From Patiria miniata (lineage: Eukaryota > Echinodermata > Asteroidea > Valvatida > Asterinidae): 64,000 nt of DNA. The DNA lies in NCBI RefSeq assembly GCF_015706575.1, contig NW_024037076.1, positions 14,264,898 through 14,328,897 on the forward strand. Reading direction: 5' to 3'. Shown here piece by piece: positions 59,701 through 64,000 of this stretch. The notes under the pieces are model-generated. The model was not told where the DNA came from. It did no database searches and saw nothing but the letters and a program-made list of their open reading frames with translations. The position numbers and the translations under genes are program-made. Position 1 is the stretch's first letter. Every line of letters begins with the position of its first letter.

Positions 59701-62700
59701 CAACGTTTTCCATAGCCGGCATCATCGAAAAAGTCAGTTTTTCACCCAAAAATCAAAGTTGACGAAAATTGCTCAAAAGTTCACCGAGGTGCCTAGAGGC
59801 CAGAATTGAATTTTCTGAAGAGTTCAACTCATTACATTCAGTATCCAGTGAGAAAAGACAACTTTTTGATTTTTTACAAAATGCCCAAAACTTCAACGTT
59901 TTCCATAGCCGGCATCATCGAAAAAGTCAGTTTTTCACCCAAAAATCAAAGTTGACGTAAATTGCTCAAAAAATCACACGAGGTGCCTAGAGGCCAGAGT
60001 TGAAATCCCTGATGAGTTCAACTCATTACATTCAGTATCCAGTGAGAAAAGACATTTTTGATTTTTTACAAAATGCCCCCAAAACTTCAACGTTTTCCAT
60101 AGCCGGCATCATCGAAAAAGTCAGTTTTTCACCAAAAATCAAAGTGACGAAACTTGCTCAAAAGTTCACACGAGGTGCCTAGAGGCCAGAATTGAATTTT
60201 CTGAAGAGTTCAACTCATTACATTCAGTATCCAGTGAGAAAAGACAACTTTTTGATTTTTTACAAAATGCCCCAAAACTTCAACGTTTTCCATAGCCGGC
60301 ATCATCGAAAAAGACAGTTTTTCACCCCAAAAATCAAAGTTGACCGAAAATTGCTCAAAAGTTCACACGAGGTGCCTAGAGGCCAGAATTGAATTTTCTG
60401 AAGAGTTCAACTCATTACATTCAGTATCCAGTGAGAAAAGACAACTTTTTGATTTTTTACAAAATGCCCCCAAAACTTCAACGTTTTCCATAGCCAGCAT
60501 CATCGAAAAAGTCAGTTTTTCACCCAAAAATCAAAGTGAACGAAAATTGCTCAAAAGTTCACACGAGGTGCCTAGAGGCCAGAATTGAAATCCCTGAAGA
60601 GTTCAACTCATTACATTCAGTATCCAGTGAGAAAAGACAACTTTTTGATTTTTTACAAAATGCCCCCAAAACTTCAACGTTTTCCATAGCCGGCATCATC
60701 GAAAAAGTCAGTTTTCCACCCAAAAATCAAAGTGACCAAACTTGCTCAAAGTTCACACGAGGTGCCTAGAGGCCAGAATTGAATTCCCTGAGGAGTTCAA
60801 CTCATTACATTCAGTATCCAGTGAGAAAAGACAACTTTTTCATTTTTTACAAAATGCCCCCAAAACTTCAACGTTTTCCATAGCCGGCATCATCGAAAAA
60901 GTCAGTTTTTCACCCAAAAATCAAGTTGACGAAAATTGCTCAAAAGTTCACACGAGGTGCCTAGAGGCCAGAATGAATTTCCTGAAGAGTTCAACTCATT
61001 ACATTCAGTATCCAGTGAGAAAAGACAACTTTTTGATTTTTTACAAAATGCCCCCAAAACTTCAACGTTTTCCATAGCCGGCATCATCGAAAAAGTCAGT
61101 TTTTCACCCAAAAATCAAAGTTGACCAATTTGCTCAAAAGTTCACACGAGGTGCCTAGAGGCCAGAATTGAATTTTCTGAAGAGTTCAACTCATTACATT
61201 CAGTATCCAGTGAGAAAAGACAACTTTTGATTTTTTACAAAATGCCCCAAAACTTCAACGTTTTCCATAGCCGGCATCATCGAAAAAGTCAGTTTTTCAC
61301 CCAAAAATCAAAGTTGACGAAAATTGCTCAAAAGTTCACACGAGGTGCCTAGAGGCCAGAATTGAATTTTCTGAAGAGTTCAACTCATTACATTCAGTAT
61401 CCAGTGAGAAAAGACAACTTTTTGATTTTTTACAAAATGCCCCCAAAACTTCAACGTTTTCCATAGCCGGCATCATCGAAAAAGTCAGTTTTTCACCCAA
61501 AAATCAAAGTTGACGAAATTGCTCAAAAGTTCACACGAGGTGCCTAGAGGCCAGAGTTGAATCCCCTGAAGAGTTCAACTCATTACATTCAGTATCCAGT
61601 GAGAAAAGACAACTTTTTGATTTTTTACAAAATGCCGCCAAAACTTCAACGTTTTCCATAGCCGGCATCATCGAAAAAGTCAGTTTTTCACCCAAAAATC
61701 AAAGTGACGAAAACTTGCTCAAAAGTTCACACGAGGTGCCTAGAGGCCAGAATTGAATTTTCTGAAGAGTTCAACTCATTACATTCAGTATCCAGTGAGA
61801 AAAGACAACTTTTCATTTTTTACAAAATGCCCCCCAAAACTTCAACGTTTTCCATAGCCGGCATCATCGAAAAAGTCAGTTTTTCACCCAAAAATCAAAG
61901 TTGACGAAAATTGCTCAAAAGTTCACACGAGGTGCCTAGAGGCCAGAATTGAATTTCTGAAGAGTTCAACTCATTACATTCAGTATCCAGTGAGAAAAGA
62001 CAACTTTTTGATTTTTTACAAAATGCCCCAAACTTCAACGTTTTCCATAGCCGGCATCATCGAAAAAATCAGTTTTCACCAAAAATCAAAGTTAACGTAA
62101 ATTGCCTCAAAAGTTCACACGAGGTGCCTAGAGGCCAGAGTTGAATCCCCTGAAGAGTTCAACTCATTACATTCAGTATCCAGTGAGAAAAGACAACTTT
62201 TTGATTTTTTACAAAATGCCCCCAAACTTCAACGTTTTCCATAGCCGGCATCATCGAAAAAGTCAGTTTTTCACCCCAAAATCAAAGTGACCAAAATTGC
62301 TCAAAAGTTCACACGAGGTGCCTAGAGGCCAGAATTGAATTTTCTGAAGAGTTCAACTCATTACATTCAGTATCCAGTGAGAAAAGACAACTTTTTGATT
62401 TTTTACAAAATGCCTCAAAACTTCAACGTTTTCCATAGCCGGCATCATCGAAAAAAGTCAGTTTTTCACCCAAAAATCAAAGTTGACGAAAATTGCTCAA
62501 AAGTTCACACGAGGTGCCTAGAGGCCAGAATTGAATCTGAAGAGTTCAACTCATTACATTCAGTATCCAGTGAGAAAAGACAACTTTTTGATTTTTTACA
62601 AAATGCCCCCAAAACTTCAACGTTTTCCATAGCCGGCATCATCGAAAAAGTCAGTTTTTCACCCAAAAATCAAAGTTGACAAAATTGCTCAAAAGTTCAC

Positions 62701-64000
62701 ACGAGGTGCCTAGAGGCCAGAATTGAATTTTCTGAAGAGTTCAACTCATTACATTCAGTATCCAGTGAGAAAAGACAACTTTTTGATTTTTTACAAAATG
62801 CCCCCAAAACTTCAACGTTTTCCATAGCCGGCATCATCGAAAAAGTCAGTTTTTCACCCAAAAATCAAAGTTGACGAAATTTGCTCAAAAGTTCACACGA
62901 GGTGCCTAGAGGCCAGAATTGAATTTTCTGAAGAGTTCAACTCATTACATTCAGTATCCAGTGAGAAAAGACAACTTTTCATTTTTTACAAAATGCCCCA
63001 AAACTTCAACGTTTTCCATAGCCGGCATCATCGAAAAAGTCAGTTTTTCACCCAAAAATCAAAGTTGACGAAAATGCTCAAAAGTTCACACGAGGTGCCT
63101 AGAGGCCAGAATTGAATTTTCTGAAGAGTTCAACTCATTACATTCAGTATCCAGTGAGAAAAGACAACTTTTTGATTTTTTACAAAATGCCCCCAAAACT
63201 TCAACGTTTTCCATAGCCGGCATCATCGAAAAAGACAGTTTTTCACCCAAAAATCAAAGTTGACGAAAATTGCTCAAAAGTTCACACGAGGTGCCTAGAG
63301 GCCAGAATTGAATTTTCTGAAGAGTTCAACTCATTACATTCAGTATCCAGTGAGAAAAGACAACTTTTTGATTTTTTACAAAATGCCCCAAAACTTCAAC
63401 GTTTTCCATAGCCCGGCATCATCGAAAAAGTCAGTTTTTCACCCAAAATCAAAGTTGACGTAAATTGCTCAAAAGTTCACACGAGGTGCCTAGAGGCCAG
63501 AGTTGAATTCCCTGAAGAGTTCAACTCATTACATTCAGTATCCAGTGAGAAAAGACAACTTTTTTGATTTTTTACAAAATGCCCTCAAAACTTCAACGTT
63601 TTCCATAGCCGGCATCATCGAAAAAGACAGTTTTCACCCAAAAATCAAAGTTGACGAAAATTGCTCAAAAGTTCACACGAGGTGCCTAGAGGCCAGAATT
63701 GAATTTTCTGAAGAGTTCAACTCATTACATTCAGTATCCAGTGAGAAAGACAACTTTTGATTTTTTACAAAATGCCCCCAAAACTTCAACGTTTTCCATA
63801 GCCGGCATCATCGAAAAAGTCAGTTTTTCACCCAAAAATCAAAGTTACGTAAATTGCTCAAAAGTTCACACGAGGTGCCTAGAGGCCAGAATTGAATCCC
63901 CTGAAGAGTTCAACTCATTACATTCAGTATCCAGTGAGAAAAGACAACTTTTTGATTTTTTACAAAATGCCCTCAAAACTTCAACGTTTTCCATAGCCGG
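41731..64000. repeat. Satellite array B, 196 bp monomer (continues past the window)
   Basis: At least 22.3 kb, about 114 monomer equivalents, head to tail, same orientation as array A. Most monomers have GAATTTTCTGAAG and TTTTTTACAAAATG. Interspersed variants carry ATCGAAAGTGACC, CCTATAAGCCAGAG, CCTGAGGAG and TTTTTCATTTTTT. A run of monomers from about 42.2 kb recurs from about 48.8 kb with an offset of 6,660 bp, including shared rare variants. From about 53.5 kb many monomers lose single bases in homopolymers. No unique sequence interrupts the array. Confidence 0.97.

Noticed and set aside
21771-64000. CRISPR-like array
   Set aside because: The whole 196 bp unit is conserved, with no unique spacers between short repeats. 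The context is clearly eukaryotic.

Overview
This 64 kb window is eukaryotic nuclear DNA. The genes have GT-AG introns, tRNA-derived SINEs and non-LTR retrotransposon remnants are frequent, and more than half of the window is satellite DNA. SINE families with tails such as TTGGGCAAGGCACTT and an abundance of ACATGTA-type words suggest a marine invertebrate deuterostome, most likely an echinoderm. That is an inference from general appearance and no species is claimed.

Region 1 (1-6.1 kb). A single-exon gene at 1604-2656 (+) encodes a membrane-anchored C3HC4 RING protein of the RNF26 type. It is bracketed by two diverged direct copies of a dispersed repeat (about 115-788 and 5035-5663).

Region 2 (6.1-20.2 kb, minus strand). 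Eight exons with matching splice phases form one gene. In transcription order they are an RS-rich exon (20168-19164), three C2H2 fingers with U1-like spacing spread over four exons (13965-13864, 13174-12978, 11483-11369, 10642-10544), an acidic exon (10275-10116), a matrin-type finger (8642-8521), and a long Lys/Asp/Pro-repeat plus acidic C-terminal exon (7477-6101). The order of three fingers, acidic stretch and matrin finger is that of CIZ1, a nuclear-matrix and replication-associated zinc-finger protein. The 5' end of the gene is not in the window. Introns carry SINEs, MITE-like elements, a 330 bp fold-back element and LINE reverse-transcriptase relics.

Region 3 (18.1-64 kb). A block of about 3.6-4.0 kb that contains the RS exon is present twice in the same orientation (18146-21770 and 37693-41730). 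Each copy ends at the same junction with a 196 bp satellite. Array A runs from 21771 to 37192, then comes a 500-N gap, then block copy 2, then array B from 41731 past the window end. Both RS exons are exactly 1005 bp, phase 0/0, and open. This is either a real tandem duplication that put a satellite array of at least 15 kb inside a gene and duplicated a frame-neutral exon, or two divergent haplotypes joined end to end at the gap. The arrays show higher-order block duplications, recurrent truncated monomers, phased A-tracts and short dyads.

No operon, CRISPR array, rRNA or functional tRNA gene was found. The many short open frames inside the arrays are by-products of the repeat.
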